From: JAITMY01 sp031549685
GTDB taxonomy: Bacteria > Bacteroidota > Bacteroidia > Bacteroidales > UBA932
Direction: 5' to 3'
Assembly (NCBI GenBank): GCA_031549685.1
Contig: JAVBPG010000038.1
Location: 1 to 33,956, forward strand
Length of the DNA: 33,956 nucleotides
Shown here: positions 1 through 7,331 of the stretch, in pieces
How the letters are laid out: every line of letters starts with the position of its first letter
Position numbering within the stretch: position 1 is the stretch's first letter
The notes under the pieces: model-generated
Told to the model about the DNA's origin: nothing
Seen by the model: the letters and a program-made list of their open reading frames with translations, nothing else
Database searches by the model: none
Made by a program: the position numbers and the translations under genes

Positions 1-159
1 ATTGCGGTTACGCAGGTAAATAATTTGCAAAATTTGCTCAAGTTTATTTGCAAAAATGGCTTTGAACACCACGTTGCCATGGGCCGCGGAAGCCTCGCCG
101 ATATTATTGAAGAGGCTACGGTAAACTACTTGGGCTGGGAAGTTTACAGGCACGAATAA
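1..159 (+). CDS. L-fucose/arabinose isomerase-family protein, C-terminal fragment
   Basis: Reading frame 1 is open from the first base to a TAA at 157-159 and encodes 52 residues; the start lies outside the window. The stretch GFEHHVAMGRG followed by ADIIEEATVNYLGWEVYRH resembles the C-terminus of the FucI/AraA isomerase fold, where a conserved GFEHHV segment precedes the last helix. The family interconverts aldoses and ketoses in the cytosol. A sugar role would fit the hexuronate-type transporter at 6097, but only the tail is visible and the substrate cannot be stated. A strong hairpin follows at 193-228. Confidence 0.6.
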   Translation: MAVTQVNNLQNLLKFICKNGFEHHVAMGRGSLADIIEEATVNYLGWEVYRHE

Positions 160-192
160 CCCATTGACAACTATCTAAATATAAACAAATTA

Positions 193-228
193 AATAGGCT
201 CGTTGCTAATTTTAGTAACGAGCCTATT
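193..228. terminator. 12-bp perfect hairpin between convergent genes
   Basis: AATAGGCTCGTT (193-204) pairs perfectly with AACGAGCCTATT (217-228) around a 12-nt loop. It lies between the isomerase-like gene on the plus strand and the transpeptidase on the minus strand, so it could terminate both. The U-tract is weak on both sides, so it could instead be another intergenic palindrome. Confidence 0.55.
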
Positions 229-236
229 GCGTAAAG

Positions 237-257
237 ATTGCGGGTCAAGCCCGCAAT
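237..257. repeat. Short palindrome, ATTGCGGG(TCAAG)CCCGCAAT family
   Basis: ATTGCGGG pairs with CCCGCAAT around a 5-nt spacer, immediately downstream (minus strand) of the transpeptidase stop. Nearly the same palindrome, in opposite orientation, occurs at 27066-27086, and a degenerate copy at about 32432-32452. It is a dispersed intergenic repeat of unknown function. Confidence 0.7.
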
Positions 258-269
258 GACAAAGAATTT

Positions 270-1021
270 TCACTCTACTTTATGCCTTCCATTCGGCAGA
301 AAACCAATACGTGAAAGCGTTCTGTTTTTTTCAAAATTATTGTACTCCAATTTCAAATCCGCCCACAAGTTTAGCATATCCGTGCCGCCATTGTAGCGCT
401 GTTGTAACTTTGCGTAGCTATCCTCCGAAAGTCGCGCAGGAGCAATGACCACACTCAACTTTCCACCTCCATTTTTCGCCTCTACACAGTAAATATAGAG
501 CTCCTTTATTTATCATCCGATATTGGCAAACAGCCAATGGTAACGCAATTTCCATGAATAAAAATATCACCACCCAGCGCGCCTTTCACTCCTAAAATTT
601 TATCCGAAGCGTTGGGATAGCTAACGCCTAACGAGAGATAAAAATTGCTTACAGGATTAAATCTATCAATTACGTAAAAGCCCTCCGGAACCTGTATATC
701 GCCTTGCTTCCTCTTAGGCCCTAATGTCCCTGATGAGGCACAAATTTTATAGGTTTTCAGCAGCGTGTATTGTTTGTCCTTTTTATTTTTTGCCCACAGC
801 TCCAGCTCACTCTCTTGCTTGTATGCGCGCAGCAAAATGTCCATTGAACTCACCTCAATATTTTTATCCTTGAGCACTTGCAGCATTGCATTTTCTTTTT
901 CGGAATACGCGGTGCGCACACGCTCGTAGCGTTGCTGTTGAGATTTAAATGAGGAGGTATGTTGAGCAGCAACACTTATCATGCTTATAAAAAGGGAAAA
1001 GAATAGTAAAGATTTTTTCAT
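270..1021 (-). pseudogene. L,D-transpeptidase (YafK-like), interrupted by a -1 frameshift
   Basis: The first frame (1021 down to 506) starts with a signal peptide (MKKSLLFFSLFISMISVAAQ) and reaches the YkuD-type active site: H156-G157, then C164 in HGNCVTIGCLPISDD. It stops at a TAA at 508-506. Another frame picks up the homologous C-terminus without a break: KIKELYIYCVEAKNGGGKL, then SVVIAPARLSEDS to the stop at 270. Restoring one A in the run at 509-511 rejoins both parts into a 250-residue protein, a normal family length. The enzyme class makes 3-3 crosslinks in peptidoglycan or attaches proteins to it in the periplasm. The catalytic cysteine precedes the break, so the truncated product loses about 79 C-terminal residues. 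A sequencing or assembly error in the homopolymer is an alternative. Confidence 0.85.
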
Positions 1022-1029
1022 GCAAAATA

Positions 1030-1100
1030 AGTTATGAGATTGACTTCGTCGAGCTACACTTCGTTTCGGTTGCCACGTCCTCGTCCTCGCAATGACGCAT
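1030..1100. repeat. Degenerate copy of the ATTGCGAG...GCAATGACGC palindrome family
   Basis: The gap between the transpeptidase start and the ABC gene stop contains GAGATTGACTTCGTCGAGCT and ends in CTCGCAATGACGCATG. These words recur at 26503-26593 and 32455-32475. Pairing is poor here, so this looks like a decayed copy. Confidence 0.5.
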
Positions 1101-1102
1101 GG

Positions 1103-2674
1103 CTAATACGCTGCCGCTATTAATTTTTTGGTGTATTCGCTTTGCGGATGCTCAAACAGCTGCTCAGTATCATTCATTTCCACCAAATTTCCTCCACGCA
1201 TAACCATTACACGGTCGCTGATTTGCCGCACCACGCCAAGGTCGTGCGAAATGAAAATGTAGCTCAGGCCCAGCTCCTTTTTTAAATCGGATAGCAGCTG
1301 CAGAACCTGCGCCTGTATGGAAACATCGAGCGCAGAAACCGACTCGTCGCAAATCAGCACCTGCGGACGAACGGCTAAGGCGCGCGCTATTACAATGCGC
1401 TGACGTTGACCTCCGCTCAACTCGTGAGGAAATCGAGAAAAATAATTTTCGTCTAAGCCTACTTTTTTCAGCAGCTTATTTGTTTCGTCGATTGCCTCCG
1501 TTTTGTTTGCGCAAATACCGTGCACCAGCATGGGCTCCACAATGGCCTGGCCGATTCTTAATCGCGGGTTAAGCGATGAATACGGATCCTGAAACACGAG
1601 CTGTACCTTACGGCGAAAGGCCTTGAGTAGTTCGCCCTGCGCATGGTTTACCGGCTCGCCCTCGAAAAATATTTCGCCCTGCTGCGCTGTGGCCAGCTGC
1701 ATAATGCTGCGCCCCAACGTGGTTTTTCCACAACCCGACTCGCCCACCAGCCCCAGCGTTTCGCCTTTATACAAATCAAGCGAAATATTATTTACTGCCG
1801 TAAATGTTTGGAGTGATTTACCAAAAAAATTCTTTTTAGTAATAAAAGTGGTGCTGAGATTTTTTACTGAGAGTAAATTCTCTTTTACTCTTTTCTCAAA
1901 CTTACTGTCATTTACACCTCTTTTCCTTGCAATTACAAGTTGCTTTGTATAAGAGTGTTGCGGATTGTTTAAAATATCCTTTGCACTCCCCTGCTCCACC
2001 ACCACGCCATGCTGCATTACCGCAATATTTTCGCAAACGGCCGACACCACATCAAGGTCGTGGCTCACAAACAGCATAGCCATGCCGTAGCGCTTTTGCA
2101 AGGCTTGCAGCAGCTGTAAAACTTCGCGCTGCACGGTAACATCAAGCGCTGTGGTGGGTTCATCGGCAATGAGCAGCTGCGGTTCGCAGGCTATGGCCAT
2201 GGCTATCATTACGCGCTGCAGCTGGCCACCGCTCAGCTGATGCGGATATTTTTTAAAGCTTTCCTCGGGGCGAGGAATCATCACTTCCTGAAATAGCTGT
2301 AGCGTTTTTTCTCGTGCCTGCTGCTTATTTAATCCCTTGTGTAGCTGTAAAATTTCGCATACCTGTTTACCGCAACGTAACGATGGATTAAGCGCTGTCA
2401 TTGGCTCCTGAAAAATCATGGAGATGTTTTTCCCCCGCAACTCGCAGCGCTCTTTTTCCGAAATGGAAAGAAGATTTTTTTCGTTGAAAAGAATTTCGCC
2501 CTGCGCGGCCGCGCCTTTGGGCAGCAGGCCCATCACCGCAAGCGAAGTCATGCTCTTACCTGAGCCCGACTCGCCCACCAGGCCCAGCGTTTGCCCGGGA
2601 GCAATGTGCAGCGAGATGTTTTTTACAACAGGTCGAGCGCCGAAGGATATGGAGAGATTGGAGATGGAGAGCAT
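1103..2674 (-). CDS. Fused double-ATPase ABC protein, oligopeptide/dipeptide type
   Basis: The 523-residue protein carries two complete ABC ATPase domains, like E. coli YejF or a DppD-DppF fusion. Domain 1 has Walker A GESGSGKS (34-41), signature LSGGQ (147-151) and Walker B LLIADEP (167-172). Domain 2 has Walker A GESGCGKT (311-318), signature LSGGQ (419-423) and Walker B VLICDES (439-444). A linker of about 20 residues near 250-270 joins them. The family powers peptide, nickel or related uptake through a DppBC-type permease with a binding protein. No permease or binding protein lies nearby, so it would act with subunits encoded elsewhere, as is common in this phylum. Substrate is not determinable. 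Confidence 0.93.
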   Translation of the reverse strand: MLSISNLSISFGARPVVKNISLHIAPGQTLGLVGESGSGKSMTSLAVMGLLPKGAAAQGEILFNEKNLLSISEKERCELRGKNISMIFQEPMTALNPSLRCGKQVCEILQLHKGLNKQQAREKTLQLFQEVMIPRPEESFKKYPHQLSGGQLQRVMIAMAIACEPQLLIADEPTTALDVTVQREVLQLLQALQKRYGMAMLFVSHDLDVVSAVCENIAVMQHGVVVEQGSAKDILNNPQHSYTKQLVIARKRGVNDSKFEKRVKENLLSVKNLSTTFITKKNFFGKSLQTFTAVNNISLDLYKGETLGLVGESGCGKTTLGRSIMQLATAQQGEIFFEGEPVNHAQGELLKAFRRKVQLVFQDPYSSLNPRLRIGQAIVEPMLVHGICANKTEAIDETNKLLKKVGLDENYFSRFPHELSGGQRQRIVIARALAVRPQVLICDESVSALDVSIQAQVLQLLSDLKKELGLSYIFISHDLGVVRQISDRVMVMRGGNLVEMNDTEQLFEHPQSEYTKKLIAAAY

Positions 2675-2714
2675 TTACAATTTGACAATTTACTATTTAC
2701 TACTTTACCCCCAA

Positions 2715-2730
2715 TCACGCCAAGGCGTGA
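2715..2730. repeat. Small palindrome TCACGCCAAGGCGTGA
   Basis: Perfect 7-bp inverted repeat with a 2-nt centre, in the gap between the ABC gene and argE. It is adjacent to, but distinct from, the longer palindrome that follows. It could be an operator or a repeat remnant. Confidence 0.4.
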
Positions 2731-2770
2731 CCACAACTTACTGCGTTTGTTAACGACAAAGCATTGTGCG

Positions 2771-2880
2771 AGGGCTATCCCCCGCTGGCGGGGGTGGTCG
2801 AAGACCAGGGGTGGATGCTAGAAGTAATGCTTCCACCTCCGCCCTACGGGCACCTCCGCCAGCGGAGGATAGCCACCCTG
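2771..2880. repeat. Imperfect long palindrome with GCTGGCGG core
   Basis: The left arm GGCTATCCCCCGCTGGCGGG is mirrored by the right arm, whose reverse complement reads GGCTATCCTCCGCTGGCGGA, with further matching AGGG/CCCT ends at 2771 and 2876-2879. The interior contains CCGCCCTACGGGCACC. The element occupies most of the 253-bp gap between argE and the ABC gene. It looks like a non-coding dispersed repeat; no open frame of note lies within it. Confidence 0.75.
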
Positions 2881-2883
2881 AAA

Positions 2884-2921
2884 CCCACTGTGGTTATAGC
2901 CCCTTTTAGGGGGTTGTGGGT
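2884..2921. repeat. Hairpin with CCCCTTTTAGGGGG centre downstream of argE
   Basis: ACCCAC (2883-2888) and GTGGGT near 2916-2921 flank a CCCC-TTTT-AGGGGG core. Just downstream of the argE stop on the minus strand it could act as a terminator, but there is no clear U-tract in that direction. The words resemble the AGGCCCCCTAAATCCCCC element at 19686. Confidence 0.5.
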
Positions 2922-2927
2922 AAAATT

Positions 2928-3977
2928 TTAAAACCTCAAAGTCTCCAGCAACCTCCCATAAATCTCCACGGCCTCCTCGATTTCGCTCACGCAAATATAT
3001 TCATCGGCGGAGTGCGAGCGCGCGGAGTCGCCCGGGCCCATTTTGAGCGAGGGCAGCTTAAGCAGCGCAATATCGCTCGTGGTGGGCGAAACATAGGTTT
3101 CCCGTCCCAGCTGTTTTGCGGCCACCACCAGCGGGTGCTCATCGGCAATGCCGGAGGCACGAATGCGCGTGGAGCGCGGCTGCACATCACACTTTACGCT
3201 GGCGCGAATGATGTCCACAATTTCCTGATTTTCGTAGGCATCGGTTGGGCGCACATCGACCACAAATTTGCACTCGGCGGGAATTACGTTGTGCTGCGTA
3301 CCGCAATTTATCATGGTTACGGTCATTTTTTCCTCGCCCATGCGCGCAGATTTTTTAGGGAATTTGAACGTGCGAAACCACTCAATGGCATCTACGGCGT
3401 GGTACAAAGCATTATCGCCCTCGCTGCGCGCGGCGTGTCCCTGCTTGCCATGCGCGGTACAGTCCAGCACCATGAGGCCGCGCTCGCCAACAGCTGCCTG
3501 CATTTGGGTAGGTTCGCCCACGATAGCACAATCAATTTTTCCGAGTAATGGTTTTATGCTTTCAATGCCGTTTGGCCCCTGCACTTCCTCCTCGGCAACA
3601 ATGGCCAGCACAAGGTTGTAGGGTAATTGTTTTTTATAAAAATTACAGTACGTGGCAATGAGCGATACCACCGAAGCTCCGGCATCGTTGCTGCCCAAGC
3701 CATACAATTTCCCATCCTCAACGCTTGGCGTGTACGGGTCGCGCGTGTAGCCTGCAGCCGGGCGCACGGTATCGTGGTGCGAGCATAATAACAACGTTGG
3801 TTTTTTCTCATCGTAGCTTTCGCAAAACGAAAAAACGTTATTCAAATGCCGCTTGGGCTCAACTCCTTGCTCCTGCAGAAAATCAAAAATAATTTGCGCG
3901 GTAGCGCCCTCCTCGCGGGAAATGGAGGGAGTTGCAATGAGGCGCTGCAAAAGGGATATGGCGGTTTGTGAGGTCAT
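2928..3977 (-). CDS. argE: ArgE-like M20 deacylase (N-acyl-citrulline/ornithine deacylase)
   Basis: The 349-residue protein has M20 metallopeptidase hallmarks: H67-x-D69 in CSHHDTV, the bridging aspartate D98 in GSNDAG, the catalytic/metal pair E129-E130, E155 in VGEPT, and a C-terminal histidine in GDSARSHSADE. The dimerisation domain, with GKQGHAAR, occupies the middle. In Bacteroidota the arginine route carbamoylates N-acylornithine, so this enzyme is inferred to release citrulline from N-acetyl- or N-succinylcitrulline, which fits the carbamoyltransferase at 8404. The start is 10 nt after the MNT antitoxin gene on the same strand, suggesting co-transcription. A generic M20 peptidase (DapE-like) is the main alternative. 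Confidence 0.85.
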   Translation of the reverse strand: MTSQTAISLLQRLIATPSISREEGATAQIIFDFLQEQGVEPKRHLNNVFSFCESYDEKKPTLLLCSHHDTVRPAAGYTRDPYTPSVEDGKLYGLGSNDAGASVVSLIATYCNFYKKQLPYNLVLAIVAEEEVQGPNGIESIKPLLGKIDCAIVGEPTQMQAAVGERGLMVLDCTAHGKQGHAARSEGDNALYHAVDAIEWFRTFKFPKKSARMGEEKMTVTMINCGTQHNVIPAECKFVVDVRPTDAYENQEIVDIIRASVKCDVQPRSTRIRASGIADEHPLVVAAKQLGRETYVSPTTSDIALLKLPSLKMGPGDSARSHSADEYICVSEIEEAVEIYGRLLETLRF

Positions 3978-3987
3978 ACTATCAACA

Positions 3988-4311
3988 TTAACTTGCGGAA
4001 TAAATGGGAACCCCTACTCTGCTAACATGCTCCTTCAGCTCCTGATGGCTAACCGTTGCAAAGTAAGCCAAATCTACATTGTAAGGTAAGTTGCTTTCCT
4101 CAAAATCAACTTTAATATCGCGAATAGTTTTATCGGAAACACCAGCATTCATTATGGCTAAATCAATATCGCTACCTTGCTTAAATGTGCCTTTGGCGCG
4201 ACTGCCAAAAAGGAATACATCCTTTACTTCGGGATACTTTTTAAAAATATCCGTCAGCGTTTGCATATCGCGCTCGGTAAGACCAAAGGCATTAAGCTGA
4301 CTGCTGCTCAT
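3988..4311 (-). CDS. mntA: MNT-type nucleotidyltransferase, putative antitoxin
   Basis: The 107-residue protein is a minimal nucleotidyltransferase. It has the exact GSx10DxD motif (G36-S37, D48-x-D50 in FGSRAKGTFKQGSDIDLAI) and a third acidic residue in NVDLAYF (about D79). In characterised HEPT/MNT (type VII) toxin-antitoxin pairs, the MNT protein neutralises the HEPT RNase by AMPylating its active-site tyrosine. The gene overlaps the upstream HEPT gene by 20 nt, implying translational coupling. argE follows after only 10 nt. All catalytic residues look intact. Confidence 0.87.
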   Translation of the reverse strand: MSSSQLNAFGLTERDMQTLTDIFKKYPEVKDVFLFGSRAKGTFKQGSDIDLAIMNAGVSDKTIRDIKVDFEESNLPYNVDLAYFATVSHQELKEHVSRVGVPIYSAS

Positions 4312-4702
4312 TTTGAAAAAATTGGTACAACTTTGTTAAAGCAGGAAACACATCATTGCGCAGTTCTTGCTCTGACTTTTCAAATTTTTCCCCACTATAA
4401 TCGTGCGACAGCTCATTGCGAATACCCAAACCATCTATCAGCTGCTGCGCATAATCAATATAGCCGGCTTGCTGTGCTTGACGAAAGGTATCTTTGGGTG
4501 AAGGCTTAAAAGAAAAGCCTTTTTCCTCCAAAAAATCTTTGGTTACCTTCCACGCAAGATCAATTGTGAACTCAAAGCGCTGAATTAAGCCATTACGTTC
4601 GAGTTCATTCAAATCTTTTCTAAGCATAGCCTCCTGCAAACTCAAATAAGCCTTTTCAAAATTTTGAAAGCGCTGCCTCCAGCGTATGTCTTGATTTTCC
4701 AT
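4292..4702 (-). CDS. hepT: HEPT-family protein (HI0074 type), putative RNase toxin
   Basis: From the ATG at 4702 the protein has 136 residues, is largely helical and contains RNELSHDY (R95-H100-Y102). This is the R-x4-H-x-Y motif of HEPT RNases, whose tyrosine is the AMPylation target in characterised pairs. The open frame extends to a TTG at 4744, but that stretch contains TATCTTTG at 4729-4722, a good -7 box, so it is promoter rather than coding. The ATG at 4708 (adding MI) is an alternative start. Either start leaves a very short leader. HI0074-type members have also been described simply as nucleotidyltransferase substrate-binding partners, so toxicity is inferred. Confidence 0.85.
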   Translation of the reverse strand: MENQDIRWRQRFQNFEKAYLSLQEAMLRKDLNELERNGLIQRFEFTIDLAWKVTKDFLEEKGFSFKPSPKDTFRQAQQAGYIDYAQQLIDGLGIRNELSHDYSGEKFEKSEQELRNDVFPALTKLYQFFQNEQQSA

Positions 4703-4721
4703 AATCATAACCTTTAACTTG

Positions 4722-4729
4722 CAAAGATA
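4722..4729 (-). promoter_or_regulatory. TATCTTTG -7 box upstream of hepT-mntA-argE
   Basis: On the minus strand TATCTTTG matches the Bacteroidota TAnnTTTG -7 consensus and ends 19 nt before the ATG at 4702. No convincing -33 TTG lies at the usual spacing. Confidence 0.6.
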
Positions 4730-4764
4730 AAAAATAAACCTCAACCACTTACCACAGCAAATTT

Positions 4765-4822
4765 CCTATATTTAGAGAATATAGGATGCGGCTCAGCAGA
4801 ACTTTCGAGCAAACTCGACGTT
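4765..4822. repeat. Two tandem hairpins ahead of the URO-D gene
   Basis: CCTATATT (4765-4772) pairs perfectly with AATATAGG (4778-4785). A second stem pairs TCGAG (about 4806-4810) with CTCGA (4815-4819) around a CAAA loop, flanked by GAAC/GTTC. Both lie upstream of the -7 box at 4840. They could bind a regulator or be repeat remnants. Confidence 0.5.
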
Positions 4823-4839
4823 CTTCACTCGCCTTTCAC

Positions 4840-4847
4840 TATATTTG
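4840..4847 (+). promoter_or_regulatory. TATATTTG -7 box for the URO-D gene
   Basis: TATATTTG matches TAnnTTTG and ends 21 nt upstream of the ATG at 4869. The preceding words CACTCGCCTTTCAC are of a type often seen before such boxes in this phylum. No clear -33 TTG is visible. Confidence 0.6.
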
Positions 4848-4868
4848 TACTTTGTACAATAAGCCCCT

Positions 4869-5996
4869 ATGAAAGAACAATTCAACTACACGCTCAAAGA
4901 TGCACAGGCTACAACGGTTACGCCCATTGCGCCGGAGAATTTTGACATTCAAAAGTACGCCGATTACGAGCAAAAACTACAGGAGCGTTGCGCCGATTTT
5001 TGGAAAAAAGACAGCGGAGTGCTGGTGTACCGCCGCATGCGCGTGGGTGAAGTTTTTGCCGAAGATTCGGCCGATATGAAAAAATCGCTGGCGTGGCAGC
5101 TGGGTGCACTCGAAAAAAGCATGCTGTTTAAGGCCGATGTGCCCAACTTTCTCGAACCCTGGTACGGCATTGGCACAGCAGCAGCGGCGTTTGGCAAGGA
5201 CTACATTTGGGAGCCGGGACAAGCCCCTGCCGTAAATGGCAAATTTGAAACCACCGAGCAGGCGCTAAATTATGCCGTGAAAAATATTGCCGAAACTCCC
5301 ATAGGTAAGCATACGCTCAACATGGTTGAATACTTTTTAGAATCGACCAAGAGCAGGCTGCCCATGTCGTACTGCGATGTGCAGTCGCCGCTGAACGTGG
5401 CGGGAAACATCATTGACACCAACAACTTTCTCACCGATTTTTACCTTGCGCCCGAAATAGTTTCGGCCTTGCTCGACAAAATTGCCGACTTGCTGATTGA
5501 CTTTACCACGCTGCAAAAAAACCTCATCGGCAGCGCGCTAGCCTCGCCCGGGCACGGCTTTGCTTCATCGCGAGCTTTTTCGGGTTTTGGCATGAGCGAC
5601 GATAATGCAGTAATGATTTCGACGGAGCACTATAAAGAAATGGTGGAAAAATCGTTTGCCACGCTGGGAAATGCTTTTGGCGGCAGCGTGTTCCACTCCT
5701 GCGGTAATTGGAGCGACAAGGCGCAGTACATTGCGGGCATAGCCAAGCTGAAAATGGCCGATGGCGCCTTCACGCTCGGCACCGACCCCGCACCCAATCC
5801 CACGGAGCCATTCCCCGCAGCCTTTGCCGGCACGGGCATTGTGCTCAACGCGCGCATGGTGGGAGATGTGCATTTGATTGAGGAAAAAGTACGCCAACTG
5901 TGGGCTCCGGGCATGAAGCTGATTGTGGTTACCTACTGCGCCACGCCCGAGGAGCAGGCCGAGGCGTACGATAGGATACATGAGATTTGTAAATAG
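4869..5996 (+). CDS. Uroporphyrinogen decarboxylase-fold protein, MtaA/MtbA methyltransferase-like
   Basis: The 375-residue protein shows features of the URO-D superfamily. It carries H276-x-C278 (FHSCGNW) and C357 (VVTYCAT). This H-x-C...C arrangement is the zinc site of corrinoid:thiol methyltransferases such as MtaA/MtbA rather than of true HemE. It is therefore more likely a methyltransferase or corrinoid-linked enzyme than a haem-synthesis decarboxylase. No corrinoid-binding protein or partner methyltransferase is nearby, so the substrate is unknown. It has its own promoter-like box. The following gene, after a 100-bp repeat, encodes a hexuronate-type transporter, which may or may not be functionally related. 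Confidence 0.8.
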   Translation: MKEQFNYTLKDAQATTVTPIAPENFDIQKYADYEQKLQERCADFWKKDSGVLVYRRMRVGEVFAEDSADMKKSLAWQLGALEKSMLFKADVPNFLEPWYGIGTAAAAFGKDYIWEPGQAPAVNGKFETTEQALNYAVKNIAETPIGKHTLNMVEYFLESTKSRLPMSYCDVQSPLNVAGNIIDTNNFLTDFYLAPEIVSALLDKIADLLIDFTTLQKNLIGSALASPGHGFASSRAFSGFGMSDDNAVMISTEHYKEMVEKSFATLGNAFGGSVFHSCGNWSDKAQYIAGIAKLKMADGAFTLGTDPAPNPTEPFPAAFAGTGIVLNARMVGDVHLIEEKVRQLWAPGMKLIVVTYCATPEEQAEAYDRIHEICK

Positions 5997-6007
5997 TAAT
6001 AGAATGC

Positions 6008-6089
6008 AAATGACGCGGATTTGACGAATGAACGCGAATTTTTATCTGCGAAAATCTGCTTGATTCGCGTCATTCGCGTTCGTTAAAAT
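6008..6089. repeat. Imperfect palindrome with ACGCGAAT words
   Basis: The 100-bp gap between the URO-D and MFS genes is almost entirely filled by AATGACGCGGATTTGACG...AACGCGAATTTTTATCTGCG facing AAATCTGC...GATTCGCGTCATTCGCGTT. The ACGCGAAT word occurs in both orientations, so the transcript would fold on itself. No box or other signal is clear inside it. Confidence 0.7.
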
Positions 6090-6096
6090 AACATTT

Positions 6097-7314
6097 ATGA
6101 CTGCTGACCCTAAAAACTACAAATGGCGTATAGTTGCGCTGCTGTTTTTTGCCGCCACCATCAACTACATCGACCGGCAGGTAATAGGCCTGCTGAAGCC
6201 TTACATTGCGGAGGACTTGCACTGGAGCGAGGCAGCGTATGGCTACGTGGTGTCGGCGTTTCAATTTGCCTACGCCATAGGCTTGCTGGTATCGGGACGA
6301 TTGCTCGACAAATTTGGCAACAAAATTACCTACTCCGTGGCCGTAGCGGTATGGAGCTTGGCGGGCATGGCGCACGCGCTGGCGCGCTCGGCCTTTGGCT
6401 TTGGCGTGGCACGATTCTTTTTGGGAGTGGGCGAATCGGCCAACTTTCCCGCCTCCATAAAAGCGGTGGCGGAGTGGTTTCCCAAAAAAGAGCGCGCCTT
6501 GGCCACGGGAATTTTTAACTCCGGTGCCACCGTGGGCGCCATCATTGCACCCATTATTGTGGCCGGAATAACGCTGGCCTTGGGCTGGCGCTGGGCCTTT
6601 ATCATTACGGGAGCCCTGGGCTTTGTGTGGATTGTTTTTTGGCTGATGACCTACCGCAAGCCGCTTGTAAATCCCGAGCCCGAAGCAACAAAAGATGAAG
6701 CGGTAAAAGCCCTGCCGTGGAGCAAAATTATCAGACAAAAAAGCACGCTGGCTATTTGCCTTTCGCGCCTGGTAACGGACTGGGTATGGTGGATGCTGCT
6801 GTTTTGGACGCCCGATTTTTTGCACAAGGCGCACGGCATTGATTTGAAGCAAAGCATCGTTCCGCTCATCATCATTTACGGCGTGAGCAGTTTTGGCGGC
6901 ATCGGCGGAGGCTGGCTTTCGTCGCACCTTGTAAAGATTGGAAAATCGATTGACTTTGCCCGCAAAACTTCCATTCTTATTTGTGGAATTATGGCGCTTT
7001 CGCTAATATTTGTGAGCGGCGCCAGCAACATTTGGCTGGCGGTGGCGCTCATCTCCATTACGGCGGCGGCGCACCAGGCCTGGGCTTCGAATATTTACAC
7101 CGTGGTATCGGATATTTTTCCGCAAAACGCCGTGGCCTCGGTTACGGGCTTGGCGGGATTTACGGGCTCCATGGCGGGCGTGCTGGCAGCCTCGGCGGTA
7201 GGTTGGGTGCTCCAACTCACGGGCAGCTACTTCCTTATTTTTGCCATTGCCGGCTCCACGTACTTGGTGGCGTGGGCCATTTTGAAGCTGATGATTCCGA
7301 AGATCGGGGAATAA
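6097..7314 (+). CDS. exuT: MFS transporter, hexuronate (ExuT)-like / anion:cation symporter family
   Basis: The 405-residue protein has about 12 hydrophobic segments in two halves. Near the N-terminus it has INYIDRQVIGLLKPYI, matching the NY-DR signature of the ACS family (ExuT/GudP/phthalate-type). It also has GRLLDKFGNK in loop 2-3 and GVGESANFPASIKAVAEWFPKKERALATGIFNSG, a stretch typical of hexuronate transporters. It would import sugar acids by proton symport across the inner membrane. ATG 6097 immediately follows the palindrome. No uronate catabolic genes are visible, so galacturonate/glucuronate specificity is inferred only from family resemblance. Confidence 0.85.
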   Translation: MTADPKNYKWRIVALLFFAATINYIDRQVIGLLKPYIAEDLHWSEAAYGYVVSAFQFAYAIGLLVSGRLLDKFGNKITYSVAVAVWSLAGMAHALARSAFGFGVARFFLGVGESANFPASIKAVAEWFPKKERALATGIFNSGATVGAIIAPIIVAGITLALGWRWAFIITGALGFVWIVFWLMTYRKPLVNPEPEATKDEAVKALPWSKIIRQKSTLAICLSRLVTDWVWWMLLFWTPDFLHKAHGIDLKQSIVPLIIIYGVSSFGGIGGGWLSSHLVKIGKSIDFARKTSILICGIMALSLIFVSGASNIWLAVALISITAAAHQAWASNIYTVVSDIFPQNAVASVTGLAGFTGSMAGVLAASAVGWVLQLTGSYFLIFAIAGSTYLVAWAILKLMIPKIGE

Positions 7315-7331
7315 GTTGAAGGGGCAGCGCG

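Noticed and set aside
6070..6927. Minus-strand open frame (285 codons) opposite the MFS gene
   Set aside because: It is very rich in Arg, His and Gly without any motif, and the transporter on the plus strand explains the region.
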